Positions 63,800 to 64,000 of a stretch of DNA of 64,000 bases are shown here, one piece after another. The notes under the pieces are model-generated. The model did no database searches and was not told the DNA's origin. It saw nothing but the letters and a program-made list of their open reading frames with translations. Position 1 is the stretch's first letter; each line of letters opens with the position of its first letter. The stretch is from Colius striatus. Its lineage: Eukaryota > Chordata > Aves > Coliiformes > Coliidae. The DNA lies in assembly GCF_028858725.1 (NCBI RefSeq), contig NC_084773.1, forward strand, positions 4,578,350 through 4,642,349. The letters are read 5' to 3'. The translations under genes were made by a program, and so were the position numbers.

Positions 63800-64000
63800 A
63801 CACCGACATTTTAAGGAGATTAGTAAAACACTGCAGGAGATACAGCCCAGATCTGTGAGAGCAATTCTAGGGATGCAGAAAATGTCTGAAATGAGAGAAT
63901 TCAAGAGGTTGATCTTTTTCGTTTATCAAAGAGTAGATTAAGAAGTGACTTGATTACGATATAGCAGCACATTCAGGGGAAACAATATCAGGTACTAAAA
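63800..64000 (+). mobile_element. Older CR1-like LINE fragment at window edge
   Basis: Text such as GTTTATCAAAGAGTAGATTA and AGAAGTGACTTGATTACGAT resembles the 3' part of ancient reptile-type CR1 elements rather than the younger avian ones elsewhere in the window. It is cut off by the window end. Confidence 0.6.

Overview
This window is animal genomic DNA, most likely from a bird. Its genes have many short exons with canonical GT/AG junctions, and they sit in very GC-rich, CpG-rich DNA typical of avian microchromosomes. All recognisable interspersed repeats are CR1-type non-LTR retrotransposons, with no SINEs or LTR elements. The gene order MST1 > < APEH < BSN matches the human 3p21.31 block (recalled, not searched here). 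The species cannot be named from sequence alone.

Layout. 194-4614 (+) is a complete 18-exon MST1 gene (macrophage-stimulating protein / HGF-like), 705 residues. It has a PAN domain, four kringles and a serine-protease fold in which all three catalytic residues are replaced. Converging on it are two tandem acylaminoacyl-peptide hydrolase genes on the minus strand. The outer copy (14365-9573) is a full 22-exon, 733-residue APEH. The inner copy (9086-4833, first exon uncertain) is strongly diverged but keeps 21 matching exons, every intron phase, an open frame and the Ser-Asp-His triad. Humans have a single APEH at this place, so the duplicate is the main surprise of the window.

From about 14.88 kb to beyond the right edge, the minus strand is BSN (bassoon), the giant presynaptic active-zone scaffold. 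Eight coding exons (3667 residues) are present, including the 6642-nt exon, a 94-nt exon found by phase matching, and the C-terminal exon. Two apparent introns follow the stop codon. The first N-terminal exons lie beyond 64000. A 29-kb intron (30825-60039) splits the second zinc finger and fills most of the right half. It holds CR1 copies, small tandem repeats and AT-rich islands that may be conserved non-coding elements, but no gene I can support.

The genes are not a pathway. MST1 is a secreted ligand, APEH is a cytosolic peptidase and BSN is a synaptic scaffold. What links them is conserved synteny and very tight packing: the MST1 and APEH-like poly(A) signals lie about 50 bp apart, and only about 490 bp separate the stop of APEH from exon 2 of the APEH-like gene.
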